Shown: positions 44,258 to 51,727 of the stretch, one piece after another
Position numbering within the stretch: position 1 is the first letter of the stretch
Layout of the letters: each line of letters opens with the position of its first letter
Source of the DNA: Halovulum dunhuangense
GTDB lineage: Bacteria > Pseudomonadota > Alphaproteobacteria > Rhodobacterales > Rhodobacteraceae
DNA length: 51,727 nucleotides
Reading direction: 5' to 3'
NCBI RefSeq assembly: GCF_013093415.1
Contig: NZ_JABFBC010000006.1
Span: 1-51,727 of the forward strand
Notes under the pieces: generated by a model
The model's input: only the letters and a program-made list of their open reading frames with translations
Database searches by the model: none
Told to the model about the DNA's origin: nothing
Program-made: the position numbers and the translations under genes

Positions 44258-45022
44258 TCAGGCAACGACCGCATGGGGCAAGGCGCCCGCACGCGGCAAT
44301 AGGGTCATGTCGATGCCGTAGAGCCCACGCAGTACATCTGCCGAGAGCAGCGCGTCGGGCGGGCCATCGAAGGCGATCGTGCCGCCCTTGAGCGCCACGA
44401 TGCGATCGGCAAAACGTGTAGCGAGGTTTATGTCGTGCAGGATGACGATGACCCGCCGGTCGGCCTCGCGGCTGAGCGTGCGCAGAAGCGCCATCACCTC
44501 GAAGGCGTGCGCCAGATCGAGAGCAGCGGTCGGCTCGTCCAGAAGCAAAACGGGGGCATCCTGAGCCAACAGCATGGCGATCCAGCCGCGCTGACGTTCG
44601 CCGCCCGAAGTCTCCTCGACCAGTCGGTCGGCGAGCGTGGTGACCCCGGTTCGCACGATCGCATTCTCGACCGCGACGTGGTCTTCCTCCCGCCAGGCAC
44701 CAAGGGCTCCGCGCCAGGGAAACCGACCAAGGCGAACCAGTTCCCGCACTGTCAGGCCGTGCACCGTCGGAAGACGCTGCGGCAGGAAGGCGACCCGACG
44801 CGCCAGGTCCCTCTGTCGGAGGGCGGCAAGTGGCTCACCCTCCAGGGCGATCCGGCCCGTGTCCGGCCGGTCCTGCCGCGCGAGCAGGCCCATCAGCGTT
44901 GTCTTGCCCGATCCGTTGTGTCCAAGGATCACCGTAACGCCCTCGTTTCCAAGCGCGAGCTGGTCGATCCTGAGCACATCGCGCCCGTCGTGGCTCCTGC
45001 TGACCTGCTCTAGCCTGAACAT
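44258..45022 (-). CDS. fhuC: Siderophore ABC ATPase (FhuC-like)
   Basis: 254 residues from ATG 45022, overlapping the receptor stop as TGATG. Walker A GHNGSGKTT (34-42), Q-loop RRVAFLPQRLP, signature TSGGERQRGWIAMLLAQ, Walker B PVLLLDEPTAALDL and H-loop VIVILHDINLATRFADR, the FepC/FhuC pattern. It powers the fused permease. Order receptor-ATPase-two binding proteins-permease with overlaps implies a single transcript. Confidence 0.92.
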   Translation of the reverse strand: MFRLEQVSRSHDGRDVLRIDQLALGNEGVTVILGHNGSGKTTLMGLLARQDRPDTGRIALEGEPLAALRQRDLARRVAFLPQRLPTVHGLTVRELVRLGRFPWRGALGAWREEDHVAVENAIVRTGVTTLADRLVEETSGGERQRGWIAMLLAQDAPVLLLDEPTAALDLAHAFEVMALLRTLSREADRRVIVILHDINLATRFADRIVALKGGTIAFDGPPDALLSADVLRGLYGIDMTLLPRAGALPHAVVA

Positions 45023-47112
45023 CAGAACTTGATGGTCCCGGTCAGCGTTGCGGTGCGTCCCTCGCCGAAATAGCAGGCACCACCACCACAATAGGTCACG
45101 TGCCGCTCGTCGGTTAGGTTCCGAACGTTTAGCCGAAGGTCGTAGCGCTCCGACGTGTAGCCCACGGACGCGTCATAGAGCATGTAGGAGGGCGTGCTCC
45201 GGTTGCCTGCACCATCCCATTTTGCGCCACTGTAGCGCGCCCCCAGGCCTACGCTCCATCCTTCGATCTCGCTACCGAGCGGCGCGTAGTTCACCCAGAT
45301 CGAGCCATAGTCCTCGGGCACCGTTTCGATCCGCTCTCCGCTCACGTTCTCAGTGTCGAGAACGGTGTAGCCTGCATCGAGGGTGAAGTCGCCGATACGG
45401 GTAACCGCATCGAACTCGAGCCCGCGGACCTTGGCCTCACCAGTCTGTATCTGGAAGCCGGGGTTCGCGGGATCCGCAACAGTCAGGTTTGACTTGATGA
45501 GGTCGAAAACTGCAGCCGTGAGCAGCGTGTTGGTGCCGGGCGGCTGATACTTGACGCCCAGCTCGTATTGTTTGCCGCGGGTCGGCTCAAAGGGATCGCC
45601 AGCCGCGTCTGAGCCCACGATTTCCTGCCGGAAGCTCTCGGCATAACTGGCATAGGGCGCAAGCCCATTATCGAACCGATAGAGTACCGCGAGATTCTTC
45701 GTCATCGCCTCGTCCGAAGCAGAGATCGCGGCCGAGCGGAATGTGCCGGAAGTCTCGCCGGTCTCAATGCGCCCGAAGCGGAGTCCGAAATCAATGTGGA
45801 GCCTGTCGTCGAGACTTGCACGGTTCTGGACATAGGCGCCCCATTCCTCGACAGTGTTCGCCGGCGTGTCGGTCACCGCGATGTCGGGAAATCCGGTGTA
45901 GACGGGGTCGAACGGGTCGATAGGGTTCGTCTCGGCCCCGTAACCGAAATCGCTGTCGTATTCGCCGCGAGTATAGCCGATCCCAGTAAGCGTGCGCATG
46001 TCCAACGTCCCCAGCCGGTATTCGGCCGTTGCGTTCGCGTCGAGATTGAAGGACTCCATCTCGTTCTCTGCACGGTAGAAAGTGCGATTTATCGTCCCGT
46101 CGGGGTTGTAGCGGTTGGTGGCAAAGTTGTCATAGGCCCACCACGCATGCCGATAGTCGGCGGTACCCTGCGTGTAGCGGGCATTGACGTTAGTGCTCCA
46201 GACAGAGTTGAAGCGGTGCTCGAAAAGGACGGTCAGTGCGTCCTGATCGGCGTCGAAACGGTCGAAACCCGGCTCTCCCACAAAAAGACTGTCGGGCAGG
46301 AACCGTCCGTTAGGCGCAGGGTCGCGCGTCCCGGCCACGGATGCGAACTGGATCATCGGACTGGTCCGGTTGCGCTGGACGTTGGCGAGGACCGTAAGGC
46401 TCGTGGCAGCCGTCGGACGCCAGGTGATCGAGGGCGCGATGGCAAAGGCGTCGTCACGCGAATAGTCGACCTGAGCATCGGCGTCGCGCAACAGCCCGAC
46501 GACCCGGTAACTCAGTGTGCCGTCCGCGGTCAGATCGCTGCCATAGTCCACCCCGACCTGCTTTCGTCCGAAGGAGCCGAACTGCAGCTGCACGACGTTC
46601 GGGGAATCCTCGGCGGCGGTCTTCGAGGTGGTATTGACCACGCCCGCCACCTCGCCGTTGCCATAGAGGCCAGAGGCGGGCCCCCTCAGGATCTCGACAC
46701 TGTCGAGAAGGAAGGGCTCGGGCTTGGTGTCGTTGTAGAAGCCGTAGCGTGCCTGGAGCCCGTCATGGAAGGTCGAAGGGCGGAAGCCGCGGATCAGGTA
46801 CCAGTCGGAGCGGTTGTCGAGTCCGTATTCACCGACGGCGACACCGGTAGAGTAAGCCAGGACTTCTTCAACGTCCTGCGCGCCCCGCTGCTGGATCTCC
46901 TCGGCTGTCACTACGCCCACCGAGCGGGGTGTCTCGAGGATCGGGTCTCCCGATTTCATGACGCTGCCAGTATCAAGTGCCACAGGCGCGCCGAAGAACC
47001 CCTCGTCGCTTGCGTCCTCGACCGTGATCGGATCGAGCTGGATGTCCTGCGCCAGTGTTGGCACGGCCGCCAGCAATGCGCAGAACGAGATGGCGGTGCG
47101 GCTAAGCTGCAT
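45022..47112 (-). CDS. TonB-dependent siderophore receptor
   Basis: 696 residues; ATG 47112 has GGAG 6 bases upstream and is preferred to ATG 47124. Signal peptide MQLSRTAISFCALLAAVPTL, mature start near AQDIQ, TonB box DPITVED. The plug domain has TPRSVGVVTAEEIQQRGAQD, WYLIRGF and VEILRGPASGLYGNGEVAGV, typical of FhuA/FpvA-type ferric-siderophore receptors. The 22-strand barrel ends TATLTGTIKF with the terminal Phe. A CGGGAC pair of Cys near the end is expected in this group. Confidence 0.94.
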   Translation of the reverse strand: MQLSRTAISFCALLAAVPTLAQDIQLDPITVEDASDEGFFGAPVALDTGSVMKSGDPILETPRSVGVVTAEEIQQRGAQDVEEVLAYSTGVAVGEYGLDNRSDWYLIRGFRPSTFHDGLQARYGFYNDTKPEPFLLDSVEILRGPASGLYGNGEVAGVVNTTSKTAAEDSPNVVQLQFGSFGRKQVGVDYGSDLTADGTLSYRVVGLLRDADAQVDYSRDDAFAIAPSITWRPTAATSLTVLANVQRNRTSPMIQFASVAGTRDPAPNGRFLPDSLFVGEPGFDRFDADQDALTVLFEHRFNSVWSTNVNARYTQGTADYRHAWWAYDNFATNRYNPDGTINRTFYRAENEMESFNLDANATAEYRLGTLDMRTLTGIGYTRGEYDSDFGYGAETNPIDPFDPVYTGFPDIAVTDTPANTVEEWGAYVQNRASLDDRLHIDFGLRFGRIETGETSGTFRSAAISASDEAMTKNLAVLYRFDNGLAPYASYAESFRQEIVGSDAAGDPFEPTRGKQYELGVKYQPPGTNTLLTAAVFDLIKSNLTVADPANPGFQIQTGEAKVRGLEFDAVTRIGDFTLDAGYTVLDTENVSGERIETVPEDYGSIWVNYAPLGSEIEGWSVGLGARYSGAKWDGAGNRSTPSYMLYDASVGYTSERYDLRLNVRNLTDERHVTYCGGGACYFGEGRTATLTGTIKF

Positions 47113-47178
47113 GTGTCGCTCCATTCTTTTTCAATCTTATTTTTACCTGGCGACTGGCTTGGCGGTGGCGGGTTACTG

Positions 47179-47199
47179 ATTCCGACTTTTATTGTCAAC
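47179..47199 (-). promoter_or_regulatory. Shared promoter/operator motif upstream of the receptor gene
   Basis: On the minus strand GTTGACAATAAAAGTCGGAA, with TTGACA (47193-47198) as a -35 candidate, about 67-87 bases before the receptor start. It matches the motif upstream of exbB (50747-50768) with one gap. It overlaps the 3' end of the siderophore reductase gene. Likely iron-responsive control. Confidence 0.55.
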
Positions 47200-48229
47200 T
47201 TATCTTCGCCCAGTAGCCCGCGACATGGCAGGCCTTTCGGTCGAGTTGCACCGTCTCGCGCAGGTAGTCACGCGCGAGCGCGGCCTCGGCCTTCTCGGCG
47301 GCGAACCAGACATACGGGCCGGGACGAGTAACAATTTCCTTGAGCACCCCAACCAAGGGCTGTGCTGTCTTGCCGCGCTCGATCCAGACTACCTCCACGC
47401 CCGGCGGCCTCTGAAGATCGCCCCGGTCCCCGGCATCCTCGACCGCGATCAGGGCCTTGCCAGTCGTCTCAGGCGCCGCCGCCTCGAGCATGCGGGCGAT
47501 GGCCGGGAGCGCGGTTTCGTCGCCTGCGAGGATCAGGTCATCCGCCTGCGGATACCAGCCGCCCCCCGGTCCGGTCATGCCAACCGTGGCGCCCGGGGAA
47601 ACCTGCTTGGCCCATGTGCAGGTCGGTCCATTGCCGTGAAGGAATACATCCACATCGAGCCAGCCCGCGCCTGGATCGATGCGTCTGATCGTATAGGGCG
47701 GAGTGTGCAGCCGGTCCGCACCCGTAGGCCAGTGAGTGCGGCCGTCGGGCCCAAGGCTTGGCCAGACGGGCTCCCGTCCCGCGGGTGGCAAAAGCAGGCG
47801 GAGATGCAATCCGGATCGCGCGAAATCACCCAAATCTTCGGCCTCAAGCCGCAGCCGCAGGAAACGCGCCGATACCTGCGTGCACCCAACGATCTGCGCC
47901 ACACGGAAGTTCGGCGGATACGGCGAGGCGAACTCAGCGCCTTGCCACTCGATCCCAGCGACCAGCGCCGGGCCGAGCTGCTCGAGCTGTGCCAGTACGC
48001 TCTCGCGAAGCATGAACACCTCGTTGCGCGAGGGCGCTTCTACCCGGATGGCAACCGACCCATCTTCGGCACTGAATCGCAGTAGGCCGATGCCGGTGTC
48101 GCAGGTGAGCGCACCGTCCGCGTCACTGGCAAAGACGAGATCGCGGGCTTCAAGCCCGGTCCGGATCTGCGTGATCATCATCCCAGGACTGGCACTGGAG
48201 ACTTTCGTGAATGTGCTGTGCCGTGTCAT
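47195..48229 (-). CDS. Siderophore-interacting reductase with N-terminal DUF2218
   Basis: 344 residues. Residues about 15-95 are a DUF2218 domain (IGLLRFSAEDGSVAIRVEAP, MLRESVLAQLEQLGPALV). Then the SIP FAD-binding part (VSARFLRLRLEAEDLGDFAR, PPYTIRRID, VDVFLHGNGPTCTWAKQVSP) and the NAD(P)H part (WYPQADDLILAGDETALPAI, VWFAAEKAEAALARDYLR). It reduces ferric siderophores in the cytoplasm, releasing Fe(II). The gene is 40 bases from the tonB stop, in the same operon direction. Confidence 0.92.
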   Translation of the reverse strand: MTRHSTFTKVSSASPGMMITQIRTGLEARDLVFASDADGALTCDTGIGLLRFSAEDGSVAIRVEAPSRNEVFMLRESVLAQLEQLGPALVAGIEWQGAEFASPYPPNFRVAQIVGCTQVSARFLRLRLEAEDLGDFARSGLHLRLLLPPAGREPVWPSLGPDGRTHWPTGADRLHTPPYTIRRIDPGAGWLDVDVFLHGNGPTCTWAKQVSPGATVGMTGPGGGWYPQADDLILAGDETALPAIARMLEAAAPETTGKALIAVEDAGDRGDLQRPPGVEVVWIERGKTAQPLVGVLKEIVTRPGPYVWFAAEKAEAALARDYLRETVQLDRKACHVAGYWAKIS

Positions 48230-48269
48230 GAGATCTCCTCTCGGCGGGCAGGCGCGCCGCCTCGGTGCG

Positions 48270-49190
48270 TCAGCTGCTGAAAGTCATCGGGAGTGTGAAT
48301 GTGTAAGTCGGCTCAGTCAGGCCAGAGGGAGCGGATGGAAAGCTTCGGGCGGTGTGCACCGCGCGGAGTGCGGCCTGATCCAGTGCGGCGCTGCCGGAGG
48401 ACCGGGCAAGCGCGACATTCCTCAGGCTGCCATCGCGCCCCACCGTGATCCGGACCACTACCGTGCCCGAAGCGCCCGTGGCATCACGTGGATAGCGCTT
48501 GCGTCGCTCGATCGCAGCGCGCACCTGCCCTCCCCAGCGCGCCGTAAGACTCTGCCGCTGGTTCTGACTCAATGTCGAGGTATCGGCTGGTCGGTCGTTG
48601 CCGGCCGCCGCGCCGTCCCACTGTCCGGCCGCACGTTGTGAGGGGCTCGCCTGCGCTTGACTTCGCTGTACAGGCGCGGCTTCGCTCCTTTCGACGGAGG
48701 CAAAGTCGCGCGGTCGGGCCAAGGGGCGGGCGCTCGTCTCGACGGCGGCGGTGCTATCGAGGTCTGTCTCTTGCGGTTCCGCCTCGGGTTCTTCCGCCTC
48801 TGCCTCTATCGGCGGTTCGGCTTGCGGCGGCGGGGCGGTCGTATCGATCTCGGGCGCCTCCTCTGCTTGCGGCAGGGCAAGACCCGGCGCGTCGGGCCTC
48901 GCCATGGCAACGGACGCTTCCGTCGCGAGCGGGGCCTCAATTTGCGGAGGCTCTACCGGCGATGGAGGCAGGGCTGGTGGTGGCTCAAATGCGGTCAGTA
49001 TCTCGGGCGGGCGTTCCCAGTCGACGACCATGTCGGCCAGGCTTGCGCTTGAGGCGGTGAGGGAAATGACGACCTCGCCACCCTCACCAGCGGCATTGAT
49101 ACCTTCCTCCGCCGGGGCGATGGCGAATGCTGCCACGTGCAGCCCCGCTGATGCCGCGACAAAGATCGTGAACTCCGCGAACCGTTTCAT
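48270..49190 (-). CDS. tonB: TonB energy-transducing protein
   Basis: 306 residues from ATG 49190 (GTGA-type overlap with exbD2). Single membrane helix 7-23 (FTIFVAASAGLHVAAFAIAP) with the His of the TonB SxxxH motif, then a Pro/Glu-rich periplasmic spacer (about 60-150) and the TonB C-terminal domain from about 215 (WGGQVRAAIERRKRYPRDAT, GTVVVRITVGRDGSLRNVAL). It transmits ExbBD energy to the receptor. Confidence 0.92.
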   Translation of the reverse strand: MKRFAEFTIFVAASAGLHVAAFAIAPAEEGINAAGEGGEVVISLTASSASLADMVVDWERPPEILTAFEPPPALPPSPVEPPQIEAPLATEASVAMARPDAPGLALPQAEEAPEIDTTAPPPQAEPPIEAEAEEPEAEPQETDLDSTAAVETSARPLARPRDFASVERSEAAPVQRSQAQASPSQRAAGQWDGAAAGNDRPADTSTLSQNQRQSLTARWGGQVRAAIERRKRYPRDATGASGTVVVRITVGRDGSLRNVALARSSGSAALDQAALRAVHTARSFPSAPSGLTEPTYTFTLPMTFSS

Positions 49191-49609
49191 GGTGAGACGG
49201 TCACCAGCTGTACGGAAGCAAATCCGATCGCGCCCAGACGCGGCAGGAGCGCTGCAACGCTTGCGCCAGATACGGCCTGGTCCGCGCGCAAGATTACTGA
49301 CGGGCGTGGGACCGCTTCGGAACACTCACCAGCCGTACAGTAGGCCTCCAGCTCCGACCCGAGAGCGGCGAGCGCATCCTCGTCCCCGGTCACGTCACGA
49401 AAGGCGAAGGTTCCGTCCGGCGCGAGATAGATAGTGAAATCGCCACCGGCGGGGTCCCCGGCCTCCGCTTGTGGCGGCTCGACGGCGAATGGCTCAGGCG
49501 GTGCAATCTGCGCTGTCATGAGGAAGAAAATGAGCAGCAGGAACACCACGTTTATCATGGGAACCACACTTTCGGGCGGCTGACGGCGGGAGGGATCGGC
49601 AAGTCGCAT
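49187..49609 (-). CDS. ExbD-type protein 2, with Asn in place of the key Asp
   Basis: 140 residues. Membrane helix with PMINVVFLLLIFFLM: residue 20 is Asn (codon AAC) where ExbD1 and the family have the proton-linked Asp. Periplasmic domain follows, with two Cys (YCTAGEC) that could form a disulfide. It begins 4 bases after the exbD1 stop and overlaps tonB. Confidence 0.87.
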   Translation of the reverse strand: MRLADPSRRQPPESVVPMINVVFLLLIFFLMTAQIAPPEPFAVEPPQAEAGDPAGGDFTIYLAPDGTFAFRDVTGDEDALAALGSELEAYCTAGECSEAVPRPSVILRADQAVSGASVAALLPRLGAIGFASVQLVTVSP

Positions 49610-49613
49610 CCAG

Positions 49614-49997
49614 TCACTCCACCAAAACGAGCCGGGAAAACCCCGCAGCGGCAAGCGCTTCCATGACCTCGACCACGCGCTGCAACGATGCGTCGTCGCG
49701 GGGGCGGAGGATGATCGTGTCCTGCGGTGTCGCTGTGAGGTTTTCCAGACTGGTCGCCAGATCCTGAGCGCGGACCGCGACACCGTTCAGCCTCAGATCC
49801 TTCGGCAGCACGTCCACAAGCCGGGGTGGCCCCTCGTACTCGTCGGCGTTCACGCCACCGGCGAGGTTGAGCGGCAGTTGCAAGTCCAGCCCGAAGCGCG
49901 AGGCAAGCATAAAGAACACCAGCAGCAGAAACACGACGTCGATCATCGGAGTCAGGCTCGGCCGCCGCGGTCGGCGGGGGACATCGAAGTCGAACAT
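49614..49997 (-). CDS. exbD: ExbD-type protein 1
   Basis: 127 residues. MFDFDVPRRPRRPSLTPMID then VVFLLLVFFMLASRFGLDLQ: the single helix has Asp20, equivalent to E. coli ExbD Asp25 needed for proton use. C-terminal periplasmic domain (TIILRPRDDASLQRVVEVME). It starts one base after the exbB stop. Confidence 0.92.
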   Translation of the reverse strand: MFDFDVPRRPRRPSLTPMIDVVFLLLVFFMLASRFGLDLQLPLNLAGGVNADEYEGPPRLVDVLPKDLRLNGVAVRAQDLATSLENLTATPQDTIILRPRDDASLQRVVEVMEALAAAGFSRLVLVE

Positions 49998-50702
49998 TCA
50001 CTCGGCCGCCGCGCGCAGGCGGCGTGTTTCAGATGAAGCGATAGGGCGCAGGAAGACCCTTGTCGCGGCATCCTCCATGTCGTGTCGCAGACGGTCGGCG
50101 ATGCTCTCGAACCAGGTGAGCGCCATGGATGCCGGGATCGCGACGGCCATACCCGCCGCGGTCGTCAGAAGTGCCTCCCAGATTCCGCCTGCAAGGGTGC
50201 CAGGATCCGCGCGCGCACCGGCCTCCTGCAAGGCCTGGAAAGCTGCGATCATGCCGAGAACCGTCCCGAGGAGCCCGAGCAGCGGTGCGATCGTTGCAAT
50301 CAGTTCGAGTGGCCGAAGCCCCGATCGCGCGCGGGCCAGCAGGCCCCGGGCGACGCGCTCCGTCTCGGCCTGCGCTGCTGCTTCGCCCAGAGTGTGATCC
50401 TGCCGCGCAGACATCGCGGCCGCGAGCAACCGTGCCCGGCAGGTGCGTCTGTCGGAGACAAGCCGGATGGCTTCACGCTCCTGTCCCCCGGTCCAGAGAT
50501 CGAGGGCAAGACGCGCGCTACGGCCGCCCGTCCAGGCTCCGAGCAGCGCCAGCCTCCAGATCTTCCACAGGATCAGCGCGACAGTCGTGACCGAAAGCGC
50601 CGCTATTGCCCAGATTGCCGGTCCACCCAGGAGGGTGAATTCCCAAGCGCGGGTAGCGAGGGTGGAGACGCCCGGCGCGAGGGTGCCCGAAAGATTTTCC
50701 AT
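49998..50702 (-). CDS. exbB: ExbB proton channel protein
   Basis: 234 residues from ATG 50702 (AGGGA upstream; ATG 50723 is possible). MotA/TolQ/ExbB family: first helix GGPAIWAIAALSVTTVALIL, cytoplasmic stretch, then IATIAPLLGLLGTVLGMIAA and WEALLTTAAGMAVAIPASMA, the two conserved channel helices. It forms the inner-membrane motor with the two ExbD proteins and TonB. It is the first gene of the uptake locus. Confidence 0.93.
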   Translation of the reverse strand: MENLSGTLAPGVSTLATRAWEFTLLGGPAIWAIAALSVTTVALILWKIWRLALLGAWTGGRSARLALDLWTGGQEREAIRLVSDRRTCRARLLAAAMSARQDHTLGEAAAQAETERVARGLLARARSGLRPLELIATIAPLLGLLGTVLGMIAAFQALQEAGARADPGTLAGGIWEALLTTAAGMAVAIPASMALTWFESIADRLRHDMEDAATRVFLRPIASSETRRLRAAAE

Positions 50703-50746
50703 GCCTGCAATTCCCTGCTGCATTCACACTGCCGGGTTGCGATATA

Positions 50747-50768
50747 ATTCACGACTATCCTTGTCAAC
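50747..50768 (-). promoter_or_regulatory. Promoter/operator motif upstream of exbB
   Basis: On the minus strand GTTGACAAGGATAGTCGTGA followed by ATTATATC: TTGACA (50762-50767) is a -35 candidate with TATATC-like -10. It matches the receptor-gene motif at 47179-47199. Likely iron-responsive. Confidence 0.55.
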
Positions 50769-50901
50769 AATTTATCCGATTAATCTTGTCGGGAATCCAG
50801 ACGTGCTTCGGTATGACAGGCTACCCGAGCGGCGCGAGGCAGCGGCTTGTGTTTGCACGACGCTGCACTAGACGACGCCTGCCCAGACATGGGCGCTCAT
50901 A

Positions 50902-51690
50902 CTGGAAGTCCTAGAACGGCCGCGCCCCTCTTAGGTTCCAGTGTCGGCTGTGGGCCGACTTCCGGTGCGCGGATCCTTATATTGGTGCCCAGATCCGTAT
51001 GGATGGGTCCACAGTTGGCGCTCGATGCTACATTTAGCGCGCTCGAGACCGGACTCTTTCAGGCGGCCGACAGGGTGGAGCGGAAGCAGCGCCCCCCAGT
51101 GTCGGAGGGGGGGCGCAGGCGCCTTAGGAGGCTCGCTGGCGATCATCTTGGTCGGCAGCAGGGGGGAACGTGCGTCGACGATTTTCGGCCGTCCACGGGC
51201 CTCTCAGAGACTCGTCGGATTTTGGACACGGAAACGGCACGGCGCCGTCCTCGGCTGTCTTGGAAGAGGATCGGGCATCGCTGGCCCAAGCAGGCTGGCG
51301 CGATCCCGCGCTTCGCAGCGATGACCCAGAATTTCGCGTCGGTCGCCGGGAATTGGGCCGTGCTGTGGCGGTTGCGGAAGCCCACAGTCCGTCGCGTTCA
51401 ACGGCAGCCATAAGCCCATGACCTTCTGAGACGCCCGCTGACAGATTGTTTCCGTTTGTGGCTGTCCCCTTACCCTGGCCAATCGCATCAAGGCCGCATG
51501 CACGGCGCATAGGAGCTCTCAGGGGCAATCCCAAACGCGCTGAGCGCTTTTCAGTGCCACGGACGACTGTTTGACGCTCGACGGAACTACTCATGCATGG
51601 CTTCACCAGCCTCTTTGGCTTAGGTTTTTGCATCGACTCTCGGGGTGTGGCAGGCAGGGAAACCTGCTAGGATGATGTGGAACATCCTGT
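50902..51690. repeat. 0.8-kb direct repeat, right copy, decayed
   Basis: Same orientation as 39442-40260, with near-identical first 80 bases and shared landmarks GACCGGACTCTTTCAGGCGG and CATCGACTCTCGGGGTGTGG near the end. The plus-strand frame 50847-51413 stays open, but matches no family and is broken in the other copy, so I do not call a gene. Bases beyond 51690 to the window end show no further match. Confidence 0.8.
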
Positions 51691-51727
51691 TGATGGCCCC
51701 TCACAATCAATGGAAATTGTATCTATA

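Noticed and set aside
47179-50768. Classic Fur, RirA (TGA-N9-TCA) or Irr box
   Set aside because: I looked for these in both motifs and neither fits well; kept only as an unnamed shared motif.
50847-51413. 188-residue protein inside the right direct repeat
   Set aside because: The frame is broken in the left copy and has no recognisable domain or start context; better explained as decayed repeat.
1-51727. CRISPR array or rRNA operon
   Set aside because: No regularly spaced short repeats and no rRNA-like conserved stretches were seen on either strand.

Overview
The window is GC-rich DNA with the gene style of an alphaproteobacterium, most likely Rhodobacteraceae or a close relative. The grounds are high GC, tight ATGA/TGATG stop-start overlaps, a DUF6647-like protein, CadC-like TPR regulators, a fused FhuB-type permease beside a DUF2218/siderophore-interacting fusion, and the 5' half of an alphaproteobacterial-type tRNA-Met(CAU). 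It reads as an accessory patchwork: transport and surface modules separated by integration scars, truncated genes and decayed repeats. I cannot tell chromosome from large replicon.

Layout. 0-4.4 kb: 3' end of an Ig-like/beta-barrel surface protein, an orphan amino-acid-type binding protein and an HPP-CBS membrane protein. 4.57-7.89 kb: a two-gene minus-strand unit made of an ATP-grasp ligase and a 662-residue protein with a candidate Cys-His-Asn hydrolase triad; this is the best candidate for an undescribed system. 8.0-8.3 kb: an integrase remnant. 8.4-12.4 kb: a secreted lyase-like protein, then a secreted cluster (small exported protein, three-repeat FVGSS protein, lipoprotein, OmpA-like lipoprotein). 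12.7-16.5 kb: an orphan OmpR-type regulator, an exported HExxH protein, a CadC-like regulator and an orphan TRAP binding protein.

16.7-17.1 kb is a decayed att scar (half tRNA-Met plus integrase C-terminus) that recurs, better preserved, at 33.65-33.95 kb. Between the two scars lie a minus-strand redox/export group (LysR, WrbA, DsbA-like, a P-loop-deleted kinase, EamA, DUF4386) and a polyol/sugar module (GMC oxidoreductase, IolG-like and second Gfo/Idh/MocA dehydrogenases, ribose-type ABC importer). The module's apparent local regulator is a winged-helix/solute-binding-domain fusion, and four copies of a 15-bp motif sit in front of its transcription units. An AIPR phage-defence remnant precedes the second scar.

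33.8-39.2 kb is an integrase island carrying an XRE regulator and two divergent paralogs of an unrecognised family. 40.5-50.7 kb holds a complete TonB-dependent siderophore uptake system (ExbB, two ExbD, TonB, siderophore reductase, receptor, ABC ATPase, two binding proteins, fused permease). It is bracketed by ~0.8-kb direct repeats, and a shared promoter-like motif precedes exbB and the receptor gene.
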